From contig CAZQYC010000005.1 of assembly GCA_964597495.1 (NCBI GenBank), forward strand, positions 26,802 through 90,801: 64,000 bases of DNA, given 5' to 3'. Below, piece by piece: positions 40,080-50,034 of the stretch. Position 1 is the stretch's first letter. Each line of letters opens with the position of its first letter. The translations under genes and the position numbers were made by a program. This DNA comes from CAZQYC01 sp964597495. Lineage in GTDB: Bacteria; Pseudomonadota; Gammaproteobacteria; Steroidobacterales; Steroidobacteraceae. The notes under the pieces were generated by a model. The model worked only from the letters and a program-made list of their open reading frames with translations. It was not told where the DNA came from and made no database searches.

Positions 40080-40372
40080 GTATTCGCTGGCGTCTCGCTC
40101 ATAACCGTAAACCGACGTTGCATACCGAACCCCGACGTGGATTTCTCGCTACCGAAAGTACGTGTTTTGCGCCGCGCATCGCCATTCGTATTCGTCTGCA
40201 ATGCTTCTCGCGATAAACCTAAAACCCCGCTCGGATAATCCCCTGATACGAAAGGGCCTAGTACGAAAGGGCCGATGAAGTCGGCGAACTATCGATGCCG
40301 CCGACAAATAATTGCCGGCGGCGATCAATAGAGCGATGAGTTAGCGGATGAGCAGCCGTCGTGGAAAGTCTC

Positions 40373-41653
40373 TTACCAAACGAATTCTATTTGCGCCCAC
40401 ATTTTCTTGGTGTCGGTTGCGAATGCATCCGCACTGTAGTCCGCATACTTCAGCATTGCCGAAAAGCGATTCCATTTCGCTTGCAGCTGCAAGTTGATTT
40501 CGGACCCGTAGTCGATCGACCCTTGATTGGAGGCATAGTCGTGATAAATCGCCGCCAGTCCGATCATGTCGAGCGCGCCCACTTTCTTGAACGACAGCCC
40601 CACGTTCAGATAGGTGTCCTCGATGCCGTTCGCCGGCGTGTTAAGAAACTTGTCGGCCCATCCTTGAAACTTATGCAGCGTCGCGAGTGGCGTCGTGAAT
40701 CCCTTGACACCGTCGCCCTCGAGAACCTCCATGCCCACCAGCGTGCTGAATACCTTGTAGCTCATGCCAAGCTCGGCCAAGTAGTAATTGTTGTCGAACG
40801 TCCCCGGGTTATCGCCGTAATCCGATTGCTGCGCGTAAGACGCTGCGTAGTTGATCTTGATCGCACCAGCCGGCTGTTCGCCGCTGAAACGCAATCCATA
40901 CGTAGCGGTGGAATCGCTTAGCGCCGCAGGAACGCCGGTAAGCGCGTCGAACTTCAACAAATAGCCGAAGCCGGTGATTTTTCCGATGGGCGTTTGATAG
41001 CCGATGTTCGCGAGGTAACCGTCGCCCTTGTATTCGCCCTGAGGCGAGTCTTCGCCGAAGACGCGATTCACTCTATTCAAGAAGGTGAAATCCAACGTCA
41101 AATCCTTCACGCCTTTGTTTACGAAACGGAACGCATCGAGAGTCTGCTCCTTTTGCCGCCAGCCGGAATTACCGACGAAGCGTTGATCGTCGAGATTGAC
41201 GCGTTGACGACCGAGCGTAAGAGTGGTTTTAGGTATCGAACTATTGACCAACTGCAGGCGATTGACGGCCGTGCTTTCGGGATCCGCAACCACCGGAAAA
41301 GTGGCGTTCCCGTGACTTGCGATCGTGTCGTTGTAGTCGTCGTTCAACGCGGTGACGGCCTCGCCCTCCGCCAACAACGAAGTTTGCAATACCTTGCCGG
41401 TTTCGAAACCGAGCCGCGCACGCAGCGTCAATGCATCGGCATCCTCGGGCAATCCCGTTTGCTCGACCGTTTCCTGGCGCAGCCGGATATCGACAATCGG
41501 CTTCGTCGCTTGAAAAAAATCGTTGGTTGATTCCGCAGCAACCGCCGCGTTTTGCATTGCCGCCATGGCGAGCGTGCAGGCAATCGAAATGCGCAGTGTT
41601 CGCTTGGCATTGCTGGTGACGCTTCTCGAACTCGTTATCGCGCTAATGATCAT
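40373..41653 (-). CDS. Outer-membrane beta-barrel protein (alginate-export/porin-like)
   Basis: A 426-residue exported protein: signal peptide (SIACTLAMAAMQNAAVAAES), then alternating strands typical of a barrel (TLTLGRQRVNLDDQRFVGNSGW, GFGYLLKF, IKINYAASYAQQSDY) and a C-terminal aromatic residue (IEFVW) recognised by the BAM machinery. The LGRQRV...DDQRFVG segment resembles alginate-export-type porins. The ligand is unknown. It lies upstream of the redox genes in the same orientation, 293 bp away, and may serve that cluster. Confidence 0.75.
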   Translation of the reverse strand: MIISAITSSRSVTSNAKRTLRISIACTLAMAAMQNAAVAAESTNDFFQATKPIVDIRLRQETVEQTGLPEDADALTLRARLGFETGKVLQTSLLAEGEAVTALNDDYNDTIASHGNATFPVVADPESTAVNRLQLVNSSIPKTTLTLGRQRVNLDDQRFVGNSGWRQKEQTLDAFRFVNKGVKDLTLDFTFLNRVNRVFGEDSPQGEYKGDGYLANIGYQTPIGKITGFGYLLKFDALTGVPAALSDSTATYGLRFSGEQPAGAIKINYAASYAQQSDYGDNPGTFDNNYYLAELGMSYKVFSTLVGMEVLEGDGVKGFTTPLATLHKFQGWADKFLNTPANGIEDTYLNVGLSFKKVGALDMIGLAAIYHDYASNQGSIDYGSEINLQLQAKWNRFSAMLKYADYSADAFATDTKKMWAQIEFVW

Positions 41654-41782
41654 GCAGCCTCCTAGGAAGAATGAACCGATGTCGTTCGGCTTACTTGAGA
41701 GAGCGACAAAGACGATCGTCGGTCTTCAAGAGCAATGAATTAAATTTTTAAATTCCAGAGTTCTAAAATGAATCGAGACTAA

Positions 41783-41816
41783 GTGACTGGACTATGTGGG
41801 TGACTGGACTATGTGG
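41783..41816. repeat. 17-bp tandem duplication
   Basis: GTGACTGGACTATGTGG occurs twice in direct succession between the porin gene and chpC. No function is apparent. Confidence 0.8.
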
Positions 41817-41833
41817 CCGATTGGACAATTGAA

Positions 41834-42328
41834 TTAGGCGCTAAGATGCGTTACCGAAGACAACGATGACTTAGTCAAGTCAACCGGCGTGCCGAATAGC
41901 GAAGCCGGATTGATGATGGGCATGAGACGTTGATTGTGAGTAAAAAATCCGAGCGCGATGCCGCGCCAGCGTTCCACATCCCGATCGCCGGGCTTCGCTT
42001 GCTGCTCGTCGCCGATCGATAATTGCCTTGGCAAACTGCGTGTTAGCAATACGCCGTGTTCGGTTTCGTCCCGTTCATTTAGCCAACCAAGCACGCAAGC
42101 ATACGAACGCGTTGCGGGTGATGTTGCACCGGTGACGAGCAAAGCAAGGTCGACGGCAGGCAACGCATGCTGCTGCCAAAGCAACACGCGATTGCAGTGC
42201 GGTGGCGCCAGCGGCACCTTGAACAGCAGTCGCGTATCCTCGACCACGTGCAGCACGTTGCCGAGACCGGTTGCGACCAGCACGCCGCCGCCGCAATCCA
42301 ATAGCCACGCTTGTGTCGAGCGCTTCAT
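41834..42328 (-). CDS. chpC: CheW-like protein of the Pil-Chp cluster (ChpC-like)
   Basis: A 164-residue CheW-type coupling protein: WLLDCGGGVLVATGLGNVLHVVE at the start and VLGWLNERDETEHGVLLTRSL with a final PIINPASLFG. It probably adapts further receptors to ChpA. ATG 42328 overlaps the TGA of the preceding gene (ATGA), so the two are coupled. It is the last gene of the operon. The assignment as ChpC rests on domain and position; identity is likely to be low. Confidence 0.7.
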   Translation of the reverse strand: MKRSTQAWLLDCGGGVLVATGLGNVLHVVEDTRLLFKVPLAPPHCNRVLLWQQHALPAVDLALLVTGATSPATRSYACVLGWLNERDETEHGVLLTRSLPRQLSIGDEQQAKPGDRDVERWRGIALGFFTHNQRLMPIINPASLFGTPVDLTKSSLSSVTHLSA

Positions 42329-42924
42329 GTACGCGGTCTCCGCAAGCGTTCTTCGAACGAAATGATCTCGGCATCCGGTATGCGCGCGAGGTGTGCGAAC
42401 AGGGCAGTCGCCGTGGTGCCGAGCAACAAGTTGTTCTCGTTGATGACCAAACATTTAATTGGAGTGCCACCAGGATTGACGGCCGGATTGCCGGTTTTTT
42501 TCGGCAAGAGCGCTTTCGGAATCTCGCGCAAGCTCAGCAACGAGCGCTGCAGCAGACGAACTTCCTTGCAGGAGAGCGCATAGGGAATGTCGCGGTGATT
42601 CATGATTGCGCAGATGCGATGCGACTCCGGAATCTTCGGTAGATTCTTAAGTTCGCCGTCGAGCGAATAAACATGACATACGCCGCCCGCCAGCGTCAGC
42701 GTGCCCGCTGCGTTCGCGTGCTTTGCATTGCCGTTCGGAGTCGTCGAAGTCTGCACGTCCAACACCGGCTCCAGCGCGCGGATTTCCTGTTGAGCGACGA
42801 TGAGCGAAATGTCGTCCAAGACGAGCACGACAAATCGCTCGGCTCTCCCCAATGTAGTGGCCCACATATCGGCCACGGCATTGGCGAGCGGATTGGTAGC
42901 CAGTTCGAGAACCTGTCCGTCCAT
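42325..42924 (-). CDS. Unknown gene between chpA and chpC
   Basis: A 199-residue protein, soluble, that I do not recognise. It may be a diverged CheW-like domain: ADMWATTLGRAERFVVLVLDDISLIVAQQEIRALEPV has the look of the first CheW strands, and GGVCHVYSLDGELKNLPKIPESHRICAIM and INENNLLLG follow the same pattern. It is coupled to chpC by an ATGA overlap and lies 18 bp after chpA, so it very likely belongs to the signalling complex. Confidence 0.65.
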   Translation of the reverse strand: MDGQVLELATNPLANAVADMWATTLGRAERFVVLVLDDISLIVAQQEIRALEPVLDVQTSTTPNGNAKHANAAGTLTLAGGVCHVYSLDGELKNLPKIPESHRICAIMNHRDIPYALSCKEVRLLQRSLLSLREIPKALLPKKTGNPAVNPGGTPIKCLVINENNLLLGTTATALFAHLARIPDAEIISFEERLRRPRT

Positions 42925-42942
42925 TTTCGTAAACCCGGTCGG

Positions 42943-45900
42943 CTAGACGCTGTGCGGCAGAAGCGCAGTCATGTGCTGCAACAGGGCGTCTTCGGTGTAC
43001 GGCTTGGTCATGTAGAGATTGACGCCGGCGGCTTCAGCCTGCTTGCGATGTTTCTCCGTTGCCCGAGAGGTGATCATGATCACCGGCAAGTCGCGCGTCT
43101 CGACGCGATTGCGAACGTGCGTCGTGAGTTCCATGCCGTTCATGCGCGGCATCTCGAGGTCCACCAAAATGAGATCGGGTTTCTTCACATCGAGTATGGC
43201 GACCGCTTCAAGACCGTCGCGAGCTAGACGCACTTCATAGCCTGCGTCGAGCAACAGTTGTTCCATCGAACGCCGCACGCTCAGCGAATCGTCGATGACC
43301 AGAACGGATGGCAGGCGCGCTTGGTTTGCTCGCCGCTCCGCGAGTCGGTTGTCCGCGAACGCACCCGCCGTGGCCAGCGAGCGCTCGCGCTTTCCGGCAC
43401 GCAATAAATCCGGTAAGTCCATGACAGGGGCAACACCGCCGTCGCCGAGAATGGTCGCGCCGATGAGGCCAGTGGATTTCGGCACGAACGGACCGAGCGG
43501 CTTCACCACAAGGTCGATGGTGTCGATCACCGCTTGCACGAGAATCGCGCAGACGCGATCGGCGGACACTTCGATGAGCAGCGCCGGCCGCGGGCCGCGT
43601 TCGGCATCGCCACTCGAATTCGCATTTCCCAACAACGTCTCGAGTCGATAGGCCTCGTAAACTTCGCCGCCCACTTGCAGCGACAATCGATTGCCGATGC
43701 TGGTCAGCACGCCGGCCTGCGCATCGAGAATTTGCCGCACGCCGCGGCTCGCGATGGCGACCGTATGCTTGTCGTGTTTGACGAGCAGCGCGTGTGCCGA
43801 AATCAACGTGGCCGGCAGGCGAATCACGAAACGGCAACCGCGGCCGCCTTCGGAGTGCACGTCGAACGTACCTTTCAGTTCCGCCACGCGGTTGTGGACG
43901 ATGTCCAAACCGATACCGCGGCCGGAGGTTTGCGTGACTTCCGTGCGCGTCGAAAATCCCGGCTCGAAAATCAGTCGGCCAAGTTGCGCATCGCTAAGCA
44001 CGCTGTCTGCGCCGATGAAACCGCGCATCTCCGCCGTGAGGCGAATCGCCGCGTAGTCGAGGCCGCGACCGTCGTCGATGCAGCGAATCGAAATCTGGTT
44101 GCCCTCGCGTCCGAATTCGACGATCAATCGGCCCTGCGGTGCCTTGCCGCTGGCGACCCGCTGCTCCGCGGATTCGATGCCGTGGTCGATGGCGTTGCGC
44201 ATTAGATGCATGAGCGGATCAACGAGCTGATTCAGGCTATCGCTATCGATGAGCGTGTCGGCACCGGTCACGACGAGTTCGACGTCCTTGTCCAGCAAGC
44301 GACACGTTTGCCGAACGGCGCGCTGCAGGCGTCCGACAATGGTCGTCGCGGGCACCATCCGCATCCGCAAAATGGCGCCTTGCGTTTCATTGCTATGACG
44401 CGCTTGGCTCAACAACAAATCTTCCAAGGTACGGAGTTCGCCCTGCGCGGCTGCGCTCCATTCGCGCGAATCCATGGCCACTTCGGCAAGCCGCCGGCTT
44501 ACCGTGTGCAATTCGCTGTATTGATCCAGCTCCAACGCGTCGAATTCGGTATCGCCGCGCCGCGACATCGACAATCGGGGCATGGTGATGCCGCGAATGT
44601 CCACCAATTGCTCGAGTTCGTTTACCAGCTGCTGAAATAGCTGGCTCTGGCGACGCACGGCCTGTAGCTGCGAATCGACACGCCGCAATCCTTCTTTCAA
44701 TTGGCTGCCGACGATCTTGGATTCGCCCGACAAGCGGAGCAAATCATCGATGTGATTGGTCGGTACGCGCAAGCTCGGCAGAGCGGCGGAGTCGGGTTGT
44801 GGCTCGACGCTAAGCGGGCTGGCCGGACTGGCTGGAGTATGAACAGGCAGAGCCTGCACGATTTGCGAAGTGGATTCGTCGACAACGATGCTTTCGGCCG
44901 GGTTTTCGGCCGGCGCGATAGCCGACGTGGGCTCGACATCGATCTGCAACCCATCGCGATCGATGCGGTTCGCCCAGTCGAGTATTTCTTGCAGCACGTT
45001 GAGCGACTGCGACGGAACGGGAGCGACGCCGATCAAGGCATCGCTCATGGCCTCGAGGCAATCGGCCGCGTCGACGAGCACGCGGGCCAGCGCTTTCGGC
45101 GGCAGTGCCTCGCGTTCCTGCAGCGCGAGAAAGATATCTTCGAGATGATGCGCAAATTCGGCGATGCCGCGAATGCCCACCGTGTTGGCCGAGCCCTTGA
45201 GCGTATGCGCGATGCGCTGAGCGACGCGCACGTCGTCGAGTTCGCCGGTTCCGGAGGCGATGCGCTGCAGAGCGGCGGAGAATTCCTGCGTTTGCGAGGG
45301 CAATTCCTGCAGCATGCTCTCAAGCAAGCCCGGGTTGATGTCGTCAGGAACGGCAAGGTCTACTTGCTCGTCGGTCGCTTGCGTCGGTCGAGCGGGTGTT
45401 TCGGGAACGACTGCATCGAGTTTCGGCGCGTGAAGGGAATCGAAAAGTTCGCGCGCGTCTTCAAGAGGCAACGCGAATTCAAGACGAGACACGTAGTCGA
45501 CCAACGCTTGCGAGGCATCGGCATGCCCGAGCCGGGTGAGGTATCCGGAAACCAAGGCAGGCCACCGATCAAGCGCATCGCAGTGCCGACAGAATCCCTG
45601 CGCATCACCGGTTTCGGCAAGATGCGTCGACTCGAGGACTCGGGTCATAAAGCCATGCAATCCGACTAATCCCACCGCTTCCGTCGCGCTGGCCAAGCGT
45701 TCGAGGTGCCAGCGATAATCTTCGAGCGAGGGACGATCGCCGGCCAAAGCGGAAGCGGACGCTATCTGCAGCACACCCTGAAGGGCTTCTTCGCTGCCAG
45801 CGAGTTCTTCGCGAATCAGCGCAACCAATTCCGCAACGGACGGCGGAATATCCAAGGCGTCTGCATCGCGATCTGAATCGGCGCTGGACTCTGTTGCTTC

Positions 45901-46626
45901 GTCCATCACCAAATTGTCTTCATCTGCCGGAGCGGCAAGTACTGGATCCTCGAGCATCTCTTCCTTCTTTACATCGTTGTCGTTGTTGGATTGATCTTCT
46001 CTGGACTGATCTTCTCTGGATATATCGTTTCCGGGCGCATCGTTCCAAACGGCAATGTCGAGCAGAGGTATCTGACCGCTGACGGCGATCTCATCGAGCG
46101 AGGCGGAAATGACGTCGGCGGCTTTGTCGTCGATGAGCGGCTCGGCCGATTCGGGTGTCGTCAGCAGCGACTCCGTTTTTTGCAGCGCACTGACTTCGAA
46201 GAGCCGATTGATGATCGCCGCCTGGCCGGAACTCAACTCATCGCCCCAAATGGGGCGATTGAGAAATTCGATGAGCGGCAGCCAATAAGCGTTGACGCTG
46301 GGATCGGCGAGATAGTTGAAATTCAACTGCAGCCATTCCTCGAGCGAAGTGACGAGATCCGCAGGCAACGACTCGGCGCGAGCGAACGGCAACAGCCGTT
46401 CCGTGAGTCGCGCTTGCACGTTTTGCAAACCCATCAATCCGAGAGTACCCGCCATCGCCCCGAACCGGGATAGGCGCTCGACCAACTCATTCACCGCGGC
46501 ATCGATGTCGCTGCCGTGCGCGTCGCTCGAGAGACGCGGAAGGAAGGCATACAAATCACTCAACGCATCGGCAATGGTCGGCAACCCGGCCTCGTGAGCC
46601 TCAGTCGCGTAGTGTGCGGCCTGCAT
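42943..46626 (-). CDS. chpA: ChpA-type hybrid chemotaxis histidine kinase (PilL)
   Basis: A 1227-residue CheA-like kinase of the surface-sensing (twitching) system. In order: FimL-like and degenerate HPt segments in the first ~420 residues, an active HPt with RIAHTLKGSANTVGIRG (phospho-His), dimerisation helices, the CheA ATPase domain (LMRNAIDHGIE, DDGRGLD, GRGIGLDIV), a CheW domain (~900-1050) and a C-terminal receiver with LILVDLEMPRMNGMEL. It receives signals from PilJ via PilI and phosphorylates PilG and PilH. Several HPt modules of the Pseudomonas protein appear reduced here. Confidence 0.92.
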   Translation of the reverse strand: MQAAHYATEAHEAGLPTIADALSDLYAFLPRLSSDAHGSDIDAAVNELVERLSRFGAMAGTLGLMGLQNVQARLTERLLPFARAESLPADLVTSLEEWLQLNFNYLADPSVNAYWLPLIEFLNRPIWGDELSSGQAAIINRLFEVSALQKTESLLTTPESAEPLIDDKAADVISASLDEIAVSGQIPLLDIAVWNDAPGNDISREDQSREDQSNNDNDVKKEEMLEDPVLAAPADEDNLVMDEATESSADSDRDADALDIPPSVAELVALIREELAGSEEALQGVLQIASASALAGDRPSLEDYRWHLERLASATEAVGLVGLHGFMTRVLESTHLAETGDAQGFCRHCDALDRWPALVSGYLTRLGHADASQALVDYVSRLEFALPLEDARELFDSLHAPKLDAVVPETPARPTQATDEQVDLAVPDDINPGLLESMLQELPSQTQEFSAALQRIASGTGELDDVRVAQRIAHTLKGSANTVGIRGIAEFAHHLEDIFLALQEREALPPKALARVLVDAADCLEAMSDALIGVAPVPSQSLNVLQEILDWANRIDRDGLQIDVEPTSAIAPAENPAESIVVDESTSQIVQALPVHTPASPASPLSVEPQPDSAALPSLRVPTNHIDDLLRLSGESKIVGSQLKEGLRRVDSQLQAVRRQSQLFQQLVNELEQLVDIRGITMPRLSMSRRGDTEFDALELDQYSELHTVSRRLAEVAMDSREWSAAAQGELRTLEDLLLSQARHSNETQGAILRMRMVPATTIVGRLQRAVRQTCRLLDKDVELVVTGADTLIDSDSLNQLVDPLMHLMRNAIDHGIESAEQRVASGKAPQGRLIVEFGREGNQISIRCIDDGRGLDYAAIRLTAEMRGFIGADSVLSDAQLGRLIFEPGFSTRTEVTQTSGRGIGLDIVHNRVAELKGTFDVHSEGGRGCRFVIRLPATLISAHALLVKHDKHTVAIASRGVRQILDAQAGVLTSIGNRLSLQVGGEVYEAYRLETLLGNANSSGDAERGPRPALLIEVSADRVCAILVQAVIDTIDLVVKPLGPFVPKSTGLIGATILGDGGVAPVMDLPDLLRAGKRERSLATAGAFADNRLAERRANQARLPSVLVIDDSLSVRRSMEQLLLDAGYEVRLARDGLEAVAILDVKKPDLILVDLEMPRMNGMELTTHVRNRVETRDLPVIMITSRATEKHRKQAEAAGVNLYMTKPYTEDALLQHMTALLPHSV

Positions 46627-46653
46627 TGGCGAGTACTCCGAAGTGGCGTTCGA

Positions 46654-48870
46654 TTAGGCGGCGCGCGCGTCCGGCAACTTGAACACGCCGACGGATTCCA
46701 CCAGCTTGCCGGCGTATTCCACCAAGCTGCGGGTCTGTTCGCCCTGTTCGGTGAGCTGCTGGCTCGTCTGTGCCGTACTCTCGCGAATCTGCTTTGCGTA
46801 ATCCTGAAGTTCGTTGGTGAGCTTGGCTTGCCGGAGCGAGTTCGCGGAAATCTGTTGCACCGATTTCACCAGTTCCGAGGTAGAGTCCTGGGTCGCTTGC
46901 ATCTGGCGACCGGCTTCTTCGGCGAGCTTCGAACCTTCGACGACCTGCGTGATGGCCGAGTTCATGGTATTCACCGTGTCTTGCGTTTCCGATTGGATGC
47001 TCGACACCAGCGTCGCGATCTGCGTAGTCGCTTCGCGTGCGTTTTCTGCAAGGCGTTGCACTTCGTCTGCCACCACCGCGAAGCCGCGGCCTGCTTCACC
47101 GGCCGAGGCCGCGTGCATGCTGGCGTTAAGCGCGAGAATGTGCGTACGTTCTGCGATGCTGTTAATCAAGCTCACGACACCGCTAATTTCCTGCGAGCGT
47201 TCGCCCAATCGCTTGATACGTTTTTCCGTTTCGCGGATCGTGTCGCGCGTCGAACTAATGCCGGTCACCGTGGCGGTCACCGTCTTAAGCGCGTCTTGCG
47301 TCGTCTTGATCGCGTTGTCCGCGGCGGTCTGCGAGAGACGCGCGAGTTCGGCGATCTTGTTCATTTCGCCTGCGGCCACGGCCATGCGTTTCGCCGTTTC
47401 GTCGACTTGAACGCGTTCTTTCGCGGCCACGACCATGACGGCGTCGGACTGCGACTTCACGGCGCTGGATGCACGCGCCACTTGGCCGGAGATTTCGGTC
47501 ACGCCGCGAAGCACCTTCGCGGTTTCGCCGGACAAGGCGTTAATGGCGTCGGCGACGGGGCCGGTGATGTCTTCGTTAACCGGAACCTTGACGCTCAGAT
47601 CTCTCTTACTCAATTCGGCCACCGAGCGAAGCACGGCGACGATGGAGTTGTTGAGCTGCTCGTTTTCCTTTTCGAGTTTTTCGTTGACCGTTTCGCGTTC
47701 GTCCACCATGGTGTCGAACTGCCGGGCAAGCAGTCCCAATTCGTCGGTATTCTCGGAGTTTGCGCGCGCATGACGGTCGCCTTGCGCGATCTTAATCATG
47801 GTATTGACCAAGTGCTTGGTCGGGCCGGTGATACCGCGCGCGATGAGTACGCCGAATAACGCGGCGAACAAGATCAAGGCGGCAACAACGCTAGTCGTGC
47901 GCCATTGAGTAGCGCGCGCTTCATCGAGCCGTTTCACGAACTGCTTGTCGAGCTGCTTCGCGGACACATCGATCGCCTTGAAGACTTCGTCGATGGCGAC
48001 GGTGAAGTCGCGGGTATAGTCCTGCGACGAATAGGTCGGCAGTTCGACTTCGACCGTTTCCTTCTGGGCCAAGTCGTAAATACGCTGCGCCTCATTCAAA
48101 GCGATGTTCGCTTGGGCTTCGATCTCGCTGCGGATCTGCGGCGAAGTCTCGAACACGGCGTCGAGACGGCGCTTGGCGATACTCTTGTTTTGCTGCAAGC
48201 TGCTCAAAATCGACGCCAGCGTAAGGCGATCCGCAATGGCTGTCGGGGTGTGATTGGTCTGCGAGACGGCCATCATACCGGCGCCTTTTGCGCGGCCTTG
48301 ACCCATGTTTTCGGAGAGCGCCGGCAGCGCAACCAGGGTCGATTGAATCAATGCGTAGGTTTCAGGATTCGTGTCCAATTGCATGTTGGAGTACGCCAAC
48401 ATTTCTTCCAAGAACAGTAGAAGGTCGATCGATTGCTCGGTATGGCGCTGGTAGCTCTGTGGCACCGTGATCGTCTTGTTCGTCACCGCGGTGGAGAACT
48501 CACGCCAATTTTTCTTGAGCTGTTCCCAGTGCGCCACCATGCGTTGGTCGCGCTGCAGATAAGTGCGATAAATGTTGTCCGCTTCGAGAATGGCGCGATC
48601 CACCTGCGCTTGCTTGGCAGCACGATCCTTCGCCAAGTCCTCTTTACCACCGAGCACGTTGGCGGACAGACCGCGGTGTTGCTGGTTGAATTGCAGCACG
48701 GGCAAGATGGCAAGCGCCGCCGGGTACCCGGTTCGTTCCTTCGTGATGAAGTCGTAGGACGCCTGCTGCGCTTTCCAGAATAGATAGAACGGCAGGGATG
48801 CAGTGAGGAGCGCCAACGCTCCCAAAATGGCAAACTTTTGCCAGAGCGGCAATCGACCCAGAAACTTCAT
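46654..48870 (-). CDS. pilJ: Methyl-accepting chemotaxis protein PilJ
   Basis: A 738-residue receptor with an N-terminal membrane helix (ILGALALLTASLPFYLFWKA), a periplasmic PilJ-type ligand domain (to about 310), a second membrane helix (VVAALILFAALFGVLIARGI), HAMP and an MCP signalling domain containing the hairpin SIAERTHILALNASMHAASAGEAGRGFAVVADEVQRLA. In related bacteria PilJ senses type IV pilus retraction or surface contact. Conserved position between pilI and chpA; no methyltransferase gene (pilK) is present. Confidence 0.93.
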   Translation of the reverse strand: MKFLGRLPLWQKFAILGALALLTASLPFYLFWKAQQASYDFITKERTGYPAALAILPVLQFNQQHRGLSANVLGGKEDLAKDRAAKQAQVDRAILEADNIYRTYLQRDQRMVAHWEQLKKNWREFSTAVTNKTITVPQSYQRHTEQSIDLLLFLEEMLAYSNMQLDTNPETYALIQSTLVALPALSENMGQGRAKGAGMMAVSQTNHTPTAIADRLTLASILSSLQQNKSIAKRRLDAVFETSPQIRSEIEAQANIALNEAQRIYDLAQKETVEVELPTYSSQDYTRDFTVAIDEVFKAIDVSAKQLDKQFVKRLDEARATQWRTTSVVAALILFAALFGVLIARGITGPTKHLVNTMIKIAQGDRHARANSENTDELGLLARQFDTMVDERETVNEKLEKENEQLNNSIVAVLRSVAELSKRDLSVKVPVNEDITGPVADAINALSGETAKVLRGVTEISGQVARASSAVKSQSDAVMVVAAKERVQVDETAKRMAVAAGEMNKIAELARLSQTAADNAIKTTQDALKTVTATVTGISSTRDTIRETEKRIKRLGERSQEISGVVSLINSIAERTHILALNASMHAASAGEAGRGFAVVADEVQRLAENAREATTQIATLVSSIQSETQDTVNTMNSAITQVVEGSKLAEEAGRQMQATQDSTSELVKSVQQISANSLRQAKLTNELQDYAKQIRESTAQTSQQLTEQGEQTRSLVEYAGKLVESVGVFKLPDARAA

Positions 48871-48983
48871 TGTCGTCTCCTAGAAATTCCACCAAAGATG
48901 TACTGTGCGGCTTTCGTCATCGAGGATGCAGAGCGATATTGCTTAGGCTCGTTATTGCGTGCCTATTTAATTAGGCAGGTTAA

Positions 48984-49556
48984 TTAAGCGCCTATGCGTT
49001 CCGTCTGCACCCGAAAAAATTCTTCGTGTTCGAATTCGTACCAAATGGCTCCGTCGCCGACCTGCGCGTCCTTGACGTATCCGTCAAGCGCGTCGGGGGG
49101 CGGAGGCGATCGCTTGACGGGTTCGAGCTGCTTGAGAGAACGCGGTAAGCCGTCGATCAACATACCGACGCGACGTTCTCCGCGACCGAGCACCAGCACC
49201 GATGCGCCAGCGGACGAAGCGACGGTGTCTTCACCGAGCAGCGTCCGCAGATTCCAAACGGGCACCAACGAGCCTTGTAGATTCACGTAGCCGCGAATCG
49301 CGGCGTGGACATTGGGAATGGGATAGATCTCCGGCGCCGGCAGCAGTTCGCTGAGCACGCTGGTGCCGACGAGAAATCCGAGCGGTCCGATGCGATAGCC
49401 GAATCGAACCGTCGCCGTTTTGAACGCAGTCGAATCCAACAACGGAGCAGGCTGCTTGAGCTGCGCCAGCGCCTCGCTCGGCGATAACCATTCGCCGAAC
49501 GCTTGCTTGCGGACGGGCTTTCCGCCGATTGGACCGCTGGTCGAGCCTGTTGTCAT
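48984..49556 (-). CDS. pilI: CheW-type coupling protein PilI
   Basis: A 190-residue CheW-domain protein linking PilJ to ChpA: FGYRIGPLGFLVGTSVLSELLP, IPNVHAAIRGYVNLQGSLVPVWNL and GERRVGMLIDGLPRSL are the usual three sections. Complete and of normal length. Positioned between pilH and pilJ as in Pseudomonas and Xanthomonas. Confidence 0.9.
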   Translation of the reverse strand: MTTGSTSGPIGGKPVRKQAFGEWLSPSEALAQLKQPAPLLDSTAFKTATVRFGYRIGPLGFLVGTSVLSELLPAPEIYPIPNVHAAIRGYVNLQGSLVPVWNLRTLLGEDTVASSAGASVLVLGRGERRVGMLIDGLPRSLKQLEPVKRSPPPPDALDGYVKDAQVGDGAIWYEFEHEEFFRVQTERIGA

Positions 49557-49572
49557 AGAGATTCGCTATCGG

Positions 49573-49944
49573 TTAGCCGATCGCTTTCAACTGTTCGACG
49601 ATTTGATCCGACGTGTAGGGCTTGGTCACATAGCCTTTGCCGCCCTGCATCTGCGCCCATACTTTGTCGGCTCGTTGATTCTTGCTGGTCACGAAAACGA
49701 CCGGAATGGTCTTCGTGGTCGCATTGTTGGACAGCTCCCGCGTTGCCGCGAAACCGTCCATGTCGGGCATGATCACGTCCATGAAAATAACGTTCGGTTT
49801 CTCGGCCAGCGCCTTCTTCACGGCTTCCGCGCCGGTGGTCGCCGTTGAAACCATGCATCCCGCATCGCTCAGGATGTTCTTCAAATTCTGTAACTCGGCC
49901 GGTGAGTCATCGACGATAAGTACTTTGTTTGCCACGATTGCCAC
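49573..49944 (-). CDS. pilH: Single-domain response regulator PilH
   Basis: A 123-residue CheY-like receiver: VLIVDDSPAELQNLKNIL, phosphoacceptor Asp in VIFMDVIMPDMDGF, Thr/Ser in PVVFVTSK and Lys in YVTKPY. PilH opposes or tunes PilG in controlling pilus retraction. It lies 16 bp upstream of pilI. Confidence 0.9.
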   Translation of the reverse strand: MAIVANKVLIVDDSPAELQNLKNILSDAGCMVSTATTGAEAVKKALAEKPNVIFMDVIMPDMDGFAATRELSNNATTKTIPVVFVTSKNQRADKVWAQMQGGKGYVTKPYTSDQIVEQLKAIG

Positions 49945-50034
49945 TCCTCTCTCAATCCACCCAGATCACTAGTGTTCGTCGTCACAACGACGACGATTTT
50001 AAATTTCATTTTCTCGCGGCGTTCGCTCCGCCCT

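Noticed and set aside
46516..47859. A 447-residue plus-strand frame opposite pilJ
   Set aside because: A shadow of the GC-rich pilJ gene: its composition is His- and Arg-rich without domains, and pilJ on the other strand is clearly real.
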